Shown piece after piece: positions 11,597-22,428 of a stretch of 64,000 bases of DNA; positions within the stretch are counted from its first letter, which is position 1; every line of letters starts with the position of its first letter. The stretch covers positions 186,001 to 250,000 of the forward strand of contig CDMY01000520.1 in NCBI GenBank assembly GCA_001179505.1, read 5' to 3'. The stretch is from Vitrella brassicaformis. Its lineage: Eukaryota > Sar > Vitrellaceae. Position numbers and translations under genes: made by a program. The notes beneath the pieces are model-generated. The model did no database searches. It worked only from the letters and a program-made list of their open reading frames with translations, and was not told where the DNA came from.

Positions 11597-14500
11597 TCAC
11601 GTATTGCCGGCGGCCTCCGGCCCGTTTGTTCCCCCGAATTTGGAGAAGACGAGCATGCGGATGTCCTCGATAGTCAGCTTGAACTTGCTCCCGCTCAGAC
11701 CTGATGAGTCCAACACACGCCTGAACACAACACAACACAAAACAACACAGCAGGGCTCCCATGATGGGTGATGGGTGGCTGTGGCGTGTGTGTGGGTGGT
11801 CATATCATCTGTACCTACCGTGCGGCGTTTCGTTTCTGCGCGTGCAGGGTGAGAATGTTCTCCTCGACGGTCTCCTTGGCAACGAGGCGGAAGACGTTCA
11901 CCTGCAGACAGACAGACACGCAGGCAGGCAGGCAGGCAGAGGGAACAATGCACACACGTGTGTGTCTGCTCATTGATGTGTGTGCGTGTGTGCATTCCCT
12001 TCCTCCTATTGACCTCTTGTGTCTGTCCGATGCGGTGTACTCTGCTGATGGCCTGGTTCTCTGTGGCGGGGTTCCACCACAGGTCACACAGGAACACCAC
12101 CTCACCTGACATCACACGCACGCACACATGTGGCCCTTCCCGTCCGTGTGAGTGCGCGTCGGCCGACCGACCGACCAGCGGTCATGTTGAGTCCGGTGCC
12201 GCCCGCCCGCATGCTGACGAGCAGTGTGCGGCCCTGCACATCGCTGCCCTCCTGCTGCTCCTCCTGGAACCACGAAACCTGACGCATTAATGCACACCGA
12301 TCACATGGTGTGTGGAGGGGCAAAATCTGTGTGGGCAGGTGGGGGTCCCTACGCATTTTCGTCGCTGCTCGACAGTGGTTCTGCCGTCGAGCTTTTGTGA
12401 CGGTATGCGGCGCTTCTTGAGGAACCCCTCCAGGATGTCGAGAAACGAGGTGAAACTGACACACATTGAATGGCACCAGGTTAGCAGGTTAGGTTGCGTC
12501 CGTGTCTTCTGTCCGTCCGTCCATCTCACCTCGAGAAGACCACAGAACGCTTCCCCTCCTGCGTATCATCCAAACACACACATGCGCCATGTGTCCTGGT
12601 GCATCAGCTGCCGTCGGCTCGCTGACCTTGGTGGTGTGTGCGAGTCGTTCGAGCAGCGTGGCCACCTTGACTGAGATGAAGTCCCTCAGGGGGCCGTCCT
12701 CCGGCGCCGCACCCTCCTCGCCAGCAACCCTCGCCAACGACGGGTGGCACGTGCACTGCCGCAACTTGGTCAGCAAACCTGTCGATGGGCAGATACACAC
12801 ACACACACACACACACCACATGGAGGAGAGGGGAGCGTTGTGTGTGTGGCTACCTACCGAGGACGCTGGACACGTTGAGTGCGTTGTTTCGCATGAGGTC
12901 TCTGAACTCCTGCTGGGCCCTCGTCTGCATGGCTTCGTAAACCTCTCGCTCCTCGGGCAACATCTCAAGCATCAACGTCTCCTCTACACACACACAAGCC
13001 AACCCCCCCCGTGAATGCATTTCATTGCATTGCAATGCAGCAGGACGGGACAGCTCTCTGCATGGCATGGGTCCTTTCCGCTGGAATCACTCACCGTGCA
13101 GTGGTGGCAGGACGCACAGGGGGTTGCCGTCGGAGTCCTTCGAGCTCTTGTTGCGTCCTAAAGAGATGGATGCACAATCACACACATCACATGGTCTGAC
13201 AGTCTGTGTCTGTGTGTGGAGGGGAGAGGGGGGATGGGACGGTCTTACGCAGCAGGATGCTCTTGGTGAGGAGGCGCAGCGCCTGGATGGCCGACTCCGC
13301 CTGGCCCCGCTGCAAAGGCACCGTGATCAGACGACGCCACCTAGTGGATGGATGACGCACACAGACAGCCACCACACGAGATGGATGGATGGATGGATGG
13401 ATTGCTGTGGCGGTGTGCACACCCCCACAGCCACGTACCATGCATGTGATGCCCAGGGTCTGACGCGCAGGAACTTCATCAACGCATAAACGTCCTCCAA
13501 ACTGTTCTGCACACACACACACACACATACATCCCTCCTCTCTCCCTGCCCTGCCCTGCCTGTGGCGTGTGGCTGACCTGTATGGGTGTGCCTGAAAGGC
13601 ACCATCTCGCCCCGTTGGGTGTGGTCTTGAGGCTGCAGCACGCCTTGCACGTCTTGGTGGTCTTCTCCTTGATCATCTGCGCCTCGTCCAATATGATGCG
13701 ACTCCACCTGCACACACAACACACACACACGTCACCACACATGGGTTGCCAACACACTTGCCATGCATCTCACCCTCCCTCCCTCCCACCCACTTGATGG
13801 CGAAGAGGGGCGACGACACGGGAGCGGATGCGAGGGCCTCGACTGGCCCGTCGGCACCCTTTGGGTTGAAGAAGCTGAGTATGCTGGGCTGGTTGATGAG
13901 GGCCCGCTCCTGCTTGGTGGGCTTCTTGGGCTGCTCCTTGGGCGGCGCGTCGTCGTCGACGTAGTGCCGCGACTCGTTGAACTCGGACAGCACCGTGCCG
14001 TAGGTCGTCCTGTCAGGGCCAGGTAAGACCGACAGACAGACAGACAGAGAGGGGGGAGAGGATGCTTCGTGTGTGTGGGGNNNNNNNNNNNNNNNNNNNN
14101 NNNNNNNNNNNNNNNNNNNNNNNNNNNNNNNNNNNNNNNNNNNNNNNNNNNNNNNNNNNNNNNNNNNNNNNNNNNNNNNNNNNNNNNNNNNNNNNNNNNN
14201 NNNNNNNNNNNNNNNNNNNNNNNNNNNNNNNNNNNNNNNNNNNNNNNNNNNNNNNNNNNNNNNNNNNNNNNNNNNNNNNNNNNNNNNNNNNNNNNNNNNN
14301 NNNNNNNNNNNNNNNNNNNNNNNNNNNNNNNNNNNNNNNNNNNNNNNNNNNNNNNNNNNNNNNNNNNNNNNNNNNNNNNNGGGGGGGGGGGGGGAGGGGG
14401 TGGTTGTCTTACAGGACGATGAGGTGTTTGCTGATGGCCGTAGAGCGAGTGCGATCGTTGCCGTAGTACTCGTAAACTACCTGAATGGGCGCAGGAGAAC

Positions 14501-17344
14501 CAGGGGGCGATACTCAGACAGCCACTGGCCCAGTGGCGCACCTGAGCTCTTTTGGACGGTAGGTACTGCGATGCGGTGCTCACGCACAGATGCTTCTCTA
14601 CCTCGCTACGCCTGATATACAGATTAGATTCACATGCACACACATACAAGGATGCCTGGATGGATGAATGGATGGATGGATGGATGGATGGCTAGATGGA
14701 TGCGATCCGCCTTCCCTTGTGGCTCATATACCATACCACTGTGTGAGTATGGACGTGGGCACGACGATGAGGGTGCCCCCCACGCCCTTCTCGCGGCCAC
14801 CATCGCCGCCACCGTCCATGTCCTCATCGACCTCGGCATTGGCCGCACGATCCAAACCACACGCTACCAACGCCAACAACTGCACTCACACACACACACA
14901 CACACACACACGCATAGAAGTGATCCATACCCTGTCGATCGATCGGCCGGTTCTTTGACACAGACTGTGCGCATGACGCACCTGTACAGTTTTGCCCAGA
15001 CCCATTTCGTCCGACAGGATGCCGCCGATGCACTCCTGGCTGGCGTTCGGGAATCTCAGCTGCAGCTCGCCGCTCGCACGGTTGAAGTAGAAGGACTTGA
15101 GGGTGGAAGAACGGCCGCTTGGCCTGGGAAACTCATACCTACACACAACACAACAGGACACGGATGCTCAGCGGTGTGGGTGGGTGGGTGGGGGTGTGTG
15201 TGCCGGCTCACTCTTCGTATAGCGCGTCCATGTCGGCTTCTGTCTGGCTGTCGTTGTCAGTGTCGTCCTTGAACCCCTCCCGCCTCGCCATCCACCACAG
15301 ACCCTCCTGCTGGTATGGCCTGACACACCGCAACACACGCACACATGGATCAGATCATGGGTGCCGTGTGTTGTCTGCCTGGCACCGCTTCGTTGCTACC
15401 TGAGAGTGCTCCTAAACAGCGGTGTGGGGGGCTCCATGCGTGGCAGCGGCGAGTGTGTGCCCTTGCCGTCCGCCCCCGCCCCCTCATGCTCACAGAAGAT
15501 GGCGTCGTTCTTCTGCCGCGCCTCCTCCGTCTCCTCCAGACTGTCCTCATCCTCATCGTTGGGCTCCTTCGCGCCGTCATCCTCACCGCTCTCGCCACCA
15601 TCCTCGCCCGCATTCTCACCCCCCTCCGCCCCTTGGCCCTCCTTGTCCACGTCTATCATGTCGATCTCCATGGCCTGTGGTCCGCCGCCGTTGTCCTTCT
15701 TGCTCTTGTCCTTGTCCTTGTTGTTGTTGTTGTTGTTGTTGTTTTTGGCGGTGGTGGTGTTGTTAGTGGTGGTGTTGGGTTCGGTGTCCTTGGGTGAGGC
15801 GGGGCCCGACTCCTCCATGCCCAGGCCCTCGGTGGCCGCGAAACACACAGATGCTCTGAACACGGGCAGGCAGGCACATCACGTATGCATGGCATCTGTT
15901 GGGTGACGTCAGTCAGGTTGTGTGTGGCGTGTTGGTCTACATACCCACCTGAGGCAATTGAGGCCGACCTGCTGGAACAACCAAACCTGGCAGGGCAGAC
16001 ACACAGACAGGCACATCACATACATACATGACATGCGGCCCGGCCAACACTGAGTGATTGCTGGACGCACTGACTGCACTGCATCCACTTACCCAGCAGT
16101 CCCTCATGTAGATCGACAACACGCTATCCAACGCATCACCTCCACCACCACCACCACCACCGCCGCTGCGCGGGGTATCAACACCATCGCTGCAGGCAGC
16201 ATCAATGGACGCGCACAGCACATGGGATGGATATACACATGCCATGCCACAGGACAGGCAGCACACGCACACACCGCATGTGTGTTGTGCGCACCGAACC
16301 CGAGTTCAGCAGACTGGAAGAAGGCGGCGCTCTCTATGAAGAAGTTGATCTTGATGGGGATGTTGCTGCCCAGCTGCAGACCTGAGGTGTACGATGCCAC
16401 ACGAGCCTCCACCTGGCAGACAACAACACGAAAGAAGAAAGGGCAGTGCGCGGTGGGATTGACAACCTGCCGACCCACCGGTGCGGCCGACCGATTGTGT
16501 GCACCCTCTCACCCACCTTCAACAGGTTCTTCGATAGCAGGGGTGCGACCCTCGTGGCTACGTCATTCGGCACGCGGCCGAGAGCACGACCTGATAATGA
16601 TAAGCAAGGCACAGAAAAAAGAACCATCGATCGAAAGCCACCCATGGATGCCATGAGGTGACATCTCCTGCCTCCCTGCCTCCTGCTTTCGCTCACCCTC
16701 AGCCTCGATTCTGACGATAGCCTTCTTGCACGCCTCGACGAACTCCTTCTCCCTGTCCGCTACGCCCCCGTCCTCCTTCTCCTTGTTGTCATTATTGTTT
16801 TCCTCCCTCCCATTGCCCCCACCAGCAGCAGCAGCAGCAGCAGCAGCCGCTGCAGCGCTGCTCGCCGGCACCGACTTGGCCTTCCCTTTGGCCTTGGCCT
16901 TGGCTGCCGGCGCCTTGGTGGTCTGCTTCTTCTTGGGTGCCGACTCACGGAGGTTGATGGCGAGGTTGATCAGCGTCCCCTCGCGAAGGGTGACGGGGAA
17001 GCTGCCGGTGGCGAAACCGTCCTGCATGGTCGAGCATCCACACAAACACACGCAGACAGAAGCAATCAGCTACATATACGACGTGTGTTGCATGGCTGGC
17101 GGCGTGTTGTGCGGACCACTGGGAGCTGTCCGAGGAATGCAGACCACGGCTCTTGGGCTTCTGGATCTGCATCTCTCGGGTCCGGACTGGCCTTGCGCGC
17201 CCTCTTGGCCTGCCCACCTCCACCACCACCAGCCGCAGCCGCAGCTGCAGCAGCGGGAGCGCTGCGCTTCCCTGCTCCTCTGTCGTTGGGCCGGTCGTCG
17301 TCACTCGAATCGTCGATGGTGATGCACTCACCATTGGCATTCAT
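11597..17344 (-). CDS. RAD5/HLTF-like SNF2 helicase with HIRAN-like domain and PIP-box
   Basis: A many-exon SNF2 ATPase of the kind that acts in post-replication repair in the nucleus. The start MNANGECITIDDSSDDD resembles a SUMO-interacting motif. HIRAN-like exons follow (SGLQLGSNIPIKINFF near 16370, GRVPNDVATRVAPLLSK near 16550), then an acidic Asn-rich linker (15.4-15.86 kb). Helicase motifs are PYQQEGLWWMARRE (15.3 kb), GGILSDEMGLGKT (15.0 kb), TLIVVPTSILTQW (14.76 kb), a DEAQ box in ILDEAQMIKEK (13.69 kb), WCLSGTPIQ (13.59 kb), SMRAGGTGLNMT (12.2 kb) and WWNPATENQAISRVHRIGQ (12.05 kb). The SNF2 core carries an insertion with QPSILSFF, a canonical PCNA-binding box. I see no RING between the two helicase lobes, unlike RAD5 and HLTF. 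The 300-N gap lies in an intron. The last exon ends GGTNGPEAAGNT. Confidence 0.88.
14081..14380. other. Assembly gap of 300 N within a helicase intron
   Basis: Exactly 300 N, bordered on the right by 14 G and on the left by GTGTGTGGGG. The upstream helicase exon ends at a GTAAGA donor just right of the gap (near 14415) and the next exon begins after a CAG acceptor near 14010. These two join in frame to give HLIVLTTYGTV, so the missing bases are intronic. Confidence 0.9.
14657..14691. repeat. (GGAT)n microsatellite in a helicase intron
   Basis: Tandem GGAT/GATG units, the most frequent tetramer in the window. It also occurs near 2410, 3880, 10140, 13380 and 23140, always in introns or spacers. 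Confidence 0.85.
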
Positions 17345-17553
17345 TGCGGCATCAACAACTCTTCAAGTTCCCCTCAAAACCTGAAACCGCCGTTGCCGGC
17401 CGTTGAGGGCAAGTGCCTAGAGTTGGCCCGCGTGTCATCGGTGTGAAGGAGGGCTCCGAGGCGCTGTCCAGGCACCAGCACTGCCCCCGGGCCACCAGGC
17501 TGGCCTTCCACCGCTGCCCGTCTGGCATCTGCTGAGTTGCCACGAGCCCCACG
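17345..17553. promoter_or_regulatory. 209-bp divergent spacer between helicase and casein kinase 1
   Basis: The two start codons are 209 bp apart and point away from each other, so both promoters should lie here. No clear core element is visible. Confidence 0.4.
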
Positions 17554-17896
17554 ATGGAGATCCGTGTTGGCGACAAGTGGAGAGTGGGCCGGCGAGTCGG
17601 CGCCGGCAGCTTCGGGGAGATTTATCAAGGCGTCAACCTCCTCACAGGTGCGCAATGCCATGCCTTTTCCCTCAACTACTGATGTATTCTGTGTGTGGCA
17701 TCATGCAGGGGAGCAGGTGGCCATTAAGCTGGAGCCCGTCAAGACCAAACACCCCCAGCTATTGTATGTATGTTTGGATGCACGCTGGTGTCTGTCATGG
17801 AGTGTGGTCATGCAGGTATGAGTCGAAGCTCTACAAGGTCATGGCGGGGGAGAGAGACGGAAGTCCAGCACACAAGCCCTGCGGTCAGCACACACA

Positions 17897-17939
<43 letters not shown>

Positions 17940-19382
17940 GCATGCAGCGGCCATCTATGTGCTTTTCTGGGATTCTTGGGTACCCAATCTATCAGGCGTC
18001 CCCCTGGCGTACGCCAAGCACGTGCCTCGTGTGCACTACTACGGCACGGAGGGTGAGTACAACGTGATGATCATCGACCTGCTCGGGCCCAGCCTGGAGG
18101 ACATAATGAATGCATGCCAGAGGAAATTCTCACTCAAGGCCGCCCTCATCGCTGCTGATCAAATGGTGGGTGGGCTGAGTGGCTGTCTGGCAGACAGACT
18201 GGCAGGGCTCATAGATCTGATCTGCACATCCATGGTTGGCGTCGTGTGGTTTGTGTGTCCTTCCGTCTTTCACGTCGGTCGGTCGTACCGATGAATCAAT
18301 CGATCAGATCAGTGCGGTGGAGTACGTCCACGCGCACAGCTTCATCCACAGAGACATCAAGCCCGACAATTTCCTTCTGGGCACGGGGGAACGGACAGGC
18401 AACATCACCATCATCGACTTCGGTAAGTCACATTTGAGGAATTAGCGAATACTGACAAGGGCAGAGTGGGAGGGAGGGAGGGAGGGAGGGAGGGAGGGAG
18501 CATGTGTGTCTCGTGTTGCCGCGTCACCAGGGCTGGCCAAGCGCTATCGTGAGAGTGCCACTGGGCAGCACGTCCCATACAGGGAAGGGTAGGTGAGTGA
18601 GGGACGTAGTGTGTCCTCATCCCACCCCCACACGCACAATGACACAAACCCCACCACCATATGCACCATATGCTGCTGTCGTGTTGGCGCGTGGCGTGTG
18701 TGCATTGAATTTCAGGAAGAATCTGACGGGCACAGCCCGCTATTGCTCTATCAACACCCACCTGGGCATCGTGCAGTCCCGCCGTGACGACGTCGAGGCC
18801 GTCGGCTATGTGTGCGTCTACCTGCTCAAGGGGACACTCCCATGGCAGGGCATGAGGGCCAAAACGAAGAAGGACAAATACGAAAAGATCGGCGAGAAGG
18901 TGTTCGATCTGTAGGGCGGCGTGCATGCCTGTCTGTCTGTCTGTCTATCTGTCTGTCGTTGTGTCTCACTCAGAAAATGGGAACACCAGTAGACGTCTTG
19001 TGCAGAGGACTGCCAAGTGGGAGTGACACCAACAAATGGGGAGGAGAGACTTTTATGTGTATGTGTGTTGTGTGGTGCAGGCGAGTTTGCCACCTACTTG
19101 TCCTACTGCCGACGGATGCAATTCGACGAAAGACCAGGCACAGACAAACAGCAGAGTGATGCACAGAGCATCATGATGGAGGAGGGGCAGTATATATCTA
19201 TCTCTCCATCCATGTGTGCAGACTACAATTATCTGAGGCGGCTGTTCAAGGAGGTCGCCATAAGGGAGAACGCCGCCAGTGGCGCTCTCGGAGATGAGGC
19301 GGCCTTGGCCGAGGAGGTGAAGAGTCTCTTCAAAGACACACACAGACAGCCAGCTGCAGCAGGGCACAGAGACACCATCTGA
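17554..19382 (+). CDS. Casein kinase 1 family Ser/Thr protein kinase
   Basis: CK1 phosphorylates Ser/Thr in cytosol and nucleus, often at pre-phosphorylated sites. Ten exons sum to 1005 bp, 334 residues. The start [20 protein letters not shown] leads directly into the glycine loop. VAIKLEP holds the ATP-binding Lys, [14 protein letters not shown] is the catalytic loop, IIDFGLAKRY replaces DFG in context, and [14 protein letters not shown] is the CK1 signature activation segment that takes the place of [18 protein letters not shown] and YLRRLF end the kinase core, and a short Ala-rich tail follows, so the protein lacks a long regulatory extension. Exon 3 adds about ten residues after MAGE that other CK1 proteins lack, unless an alternative splice removes them. 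Intron 9 appears to use a GC donor (CCAG|GCACAG), since only that restores RPDYNYL. Confidence 0.92.
17889..17939. repeat. Composite (CA)n(GA)n microsatellite
   Basis: A CA run passes directly into a GA run inside a CK1 intron. The same CA-then-GA composite occurs at 604-641, 1279-1321, 33994-34055 and 42908-42945. Confidence 0.9.
18467..18500. repeat. (GGGA)n run in a CK1 intron
   Basis: Eight GGGA units just upstream of exon 6. Similar runs occur near 1320 and, as (CCCT)n, near 2938-2968. Confidence 0.9.
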
Positions 19383-20085
19383 ACGAGCGAAGGAGGGAGC
19401 CATTTGACGGGATCCATTCACGCATTTGCATGGGGATGGGTGCTAGTGTTGGTGCCGGTACTACTCTGTGCGTGTGTGTGTGTGTGTGTGTGTAATGGTC
19501 ATGGATGGCCGGGTGTATCCTTCTGCAGAGCGGTGTATGTTTACGACGATGATCGAGCCTATTTGTGCATCCCCTTCCATCCGACCACACGGGCGAAGCT
19601 AGGTGAACTTTGCAGTGGCTGTGGCGGTGTCATTGCAAGATGGCTGTCCTTGTCCATTCCAAATAGGCAGGCACACACCTGCGTACAGGCAGGCAGACAG
19701 ACAGACAGACAGACACTCAGTCAGCCAGTGGACGCCACAGCCAGCACACCGACACACCGAAACAAAGTCTCTCCGCCGACCTTTCATCAATGTCTGTGTG
19801 TCGGTAAGGAATCATCACACTGGTATGTCCATTCACTCCACCCACCCCCCTGTGCGCATCTCTGTCGCCGCCCGGAAACCAAAGCACCAACACTTTTCAT
19901 GGGCTGATGCTCTGCCGTTCCAGGACAGCTTCATAGATGCGATGCCACAATGGGGAGGGGGAGGACACACTCTTACTGAGGTAAAACCAAGAGACTCTAC
20001 TCTCGAGGGAAGTGGAGAGAAGAAAAAGGCCATGCAATGCAATGCAGGCAGCCAGGAATCCATGCCGTGCCATGAATATACGCTG
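19383..20085. other. Convergent 3' spacer
   Basis: About 700 bp between the CK1 stop and the Lsm-protein stop. It contains (TG)n at 19473-19492, a CAGA run near 19690 and an ATGCAATGCAATGCAGG word near 20033. No convincing exon is visible on either strand. Confidence 0.5.
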
Positions 20086-21023
20086 TCACGACACCGCTTC
20101 CTCTTCCTCATTTGCTTCCCCCGCCACAACATCTGTGTCGCCTCGCTGTCCTCCCTCGTCGCCCTCCTCGCCCCTCTGCTCATCGCCACCCTCCTCTCTC
20201 TCCTCCTTCTCTGGCTCTTGCTCTTCCTGCGCCTGTTGTGGGCAGCAACTCGGCTCCCCGGCTCCCGCCTGCTGCTCCTGTTCGTTCATGCCGTTAATCA
20301 GCGCCTTGGCCACGGCATGCGACTCCTGCATGTCACGCAGGTGGTTGAGCGGCGCTGCCAGGTCGGGGCTGCGCACCTCCACCTTGGCTATGGCACGCTG
20401 AGGAACGCTGATGATCCCGCCCAACCGACGCACCATCGGACGATACCGATCCGACGGGGCGGAGCCAGACTGATCACCGCTGCAAGTGGAGGAGGGATCC
20501 TCACCTGCAGTGCACACAGGCACGGCACACAACAGACCGACCCACAGGCAGGGCAGACATCTCTCATGCGCGTGTGCGTCCCTCCCTCCCTCCCTTTGCG
20601 TGTGTCGTGTCGGCCGCTTTCGTGTGCTGTGCTGCACGTACCGACATCGAGCATGACGGTCTCCTCGGTGTTGGAGAGGACGATGTTGCCGCTGTTGTCG
20701 TAGGCCATCAGCTCGCCAATCAGCTCACGGTCATCCGTCAGGCGAATGCGGACCAGACAGTCGAGCAGCGTCCGCAGCAGCTCGGCACACGACAGCTGAG
20801 CCTCGAGCTCCCCGAACTCATCATCCTCGTCGACAGGGGGATGGCCGCCGGCCAGCTGCTGCTCGGCGGCATCGCAGTCGCGTTGAGGTTGTCGTTTTGG
20901 CCTCCAGCTGCTGCCGTCATCTCCTCTTTCTGCTGCAGCATCGGTGAGTGCGCGGCTCTGGGCGACGATTTCTTGCACGAAGGCGTCTATCTCCTCCTCT
21001 GTGGGATCTCGTTTGGCCTCCAT
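20086..21023 (-). CDS. NAA38: Lsm-domain protein, probable NatC auxiliary subunit NAA38 (LSMD1)
   Basis: NAA38 is a small Lsm-fold subunit of the NatC N-terminal acetyltransferase on ribosomes. Two exons (20642-21023 and 20504-20086) sum to 801 bp, 266 residues. Residues 80-105 contain LLDCLVRIRLTDDRELIGEL followed by DNSGNIVLSNTEE, the Sm1 signature with the D-x-x-x-NIVL pattern seen in LSMD1. The Sm2 strand is LGGIISVPQRAIAKVEV in exon 2. The protein is more than twice the usual size: an N-terminal acidic helix precedes the fold and a long Glu/Gln/Gly-rich acidic tail (EEREEGGDEQRGEEGDE) ends it. An ordinary Lsm paralogue is the main alternative. Its start is only 82 bp from that of MED18. 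Confidence 0.72.
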
Positions 21024-21105
21024 CCTATCGTCGCGGGGTTACGGCGATAGGGTTACGGGTTTCCTACCCTTGAACCCCCGAGCTCAAGGAAGCAGAAGCA
21101 ATGCA
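21024..21105. promoter_or_regulatory. 82-bp bidirectional spacer with telomere-type motif
   Basis: The spacer between the NAA38-like and MED18 start codons contains TAGGGTTA at 21048-21055 and TTTCCTACCCT just after it. This resembles a TTTAGGG/TTAGGG element. A shared promoter is inferred. Confidence 0.45.
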
Positions 21106-22428
21106 ATGCAGCAGCTATCAGAAGGGCGTCAGCAGCGGTACCTCGAGTGCCGGCTGAGAGGGCTGCTGCGGGAGCCATCGAGCCCCAGCGATGCCGAGAT
21201 CCCGGGGTCATCTCCGCGCATCAGCAAGCAGGAGGCGCTGGACCTGCTGCTCATGAGCCTCTGCGACACATCCAGCTCTTATGTGTGTGAAGAACAACAC
21301 CTCATACTAAAGCAGACTTCAGGTGAGTGAGATCTGGGAGGGAGGTTCCGACAGACGCTGATGCATGAATATGCGTGGCGTGCAATGCAATGCAATGCAA
21401 AGCAATGTGGTTGGTTGGTTGGTTGGTTGGTTGCTTGTGCGATTGTGTTCTGCAGACAAGTATTTCACTGCTGGTGCCCGCGCACAGGATGTTGAGCTCA
21501 CCTACAGGAAGTATAGAGACCCATCCGCCGCCGCAGCCGCCGCCGCCGCAGCCGCCGCAGCCGCCGACACCGATCCAGCGCATCATGCGCACGGGTCAGA
21601 CAGATAGCATACATTCACACAGCACATCACCTGCTGGCCGCTGCTTCTCTCCTCTGACAGTGTGTTGCGGTATCACGGCAGCCGTGCGATAGCGACCTCT
21701 GCAGGCACCGAGTCCATCCCCGCCAGCGTGACGACAGTGATGGAGTCACAGGTGTCGCCGGAAGTGCTCTCCTTCCTCAAAGACCAGGGCTTCAAGTCAG
21801 CTTGCCATACCAACACACACACACACGTGCATGAAGCAACCCTGTGCTGTTTGCTTCCTGGCTGGCCTGCATCCATGTGTGTATGGGTGTGGTGTATGGG
21901 TGCAGGCGGACTCATCGGTATTGGCGTCGGTGTCGAGTGCACTTCCGCCATAGGGTGGATGGCGGCCGAGGCACTTACCCAATCATGGTCACGTGCACAT
22001 ACTTATACCAGGTAAACAAACAGGCCATGGGCAGGGAGGGAGGGCTACAACAGCCGTCTGGCTCCTTCCAGAGCTCCCCTCTCTCTGTGTGTGTTGAGTC
22101 ACTGTCGCAGGATGCTACCCTGACGAAGCCGTTGTTAGAGGGAACCATGCTTGTCGACTGCATAGGTACGGGCGGGAGGGGGTGCTTGTGGTTGACAGTT
22201 GTGTGAACCGTTGACCGATCGTCGTTGGTGTGAGTCAGGTCGATGTGATGATGTCCGTGAGGTCGGCAATGTGGCGAAAAGCGTTGAGGCGTTCGCAGAG
22301 TCGTTCAAACCGTAAGCAGCACAGATGTGGGAGGGAGAGAAATGCACGCCTCACGGATGGGTGCTGTCCTGTCCGAGTGTGTGTGCAGGGTGCTGCTCTT
22401 CCACAAGATTGAGGGCGTCAGTGTGTAG
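21106..22428 (+). CDS. MED18: Mediator head-module subunit 18
   Basis: MED18 pairs with MED20 in the movable jaw of the Mediator head and contacts RNA polymerase II in the nucleus. About seven exons can be joined. The order of motifs follows the family: YLECRLRGLLRE near the start, an alanine-rich insertion (21528-21560), VLRYHGSRAIA, VSPEVLSFLKDQGFKRTHRY (the central hinge strand), TYPIMVTCTYLYQ, KPLLEGTMLVDCI, and at the end AFAESFKPVLLFHKIEG. The last motif matches the FAEQLKPLVxLEKI element of animal MED18. The start chosen, ATG 21106, gives MQQLSEGRQQ immediately before the first conserved strand. The exact ends of the two middle exons are less sure because several AG sites are close together. 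Confidence 0.82.

Noticed and set aside
15361-15906. 181-codon plus-strand frame rich in Ser/Leu/Pro
   Set aside because: It is antisense to the acidic, Asn-rich linker exon of the helicase; its composition is the mirror of that low-complexity DNA.
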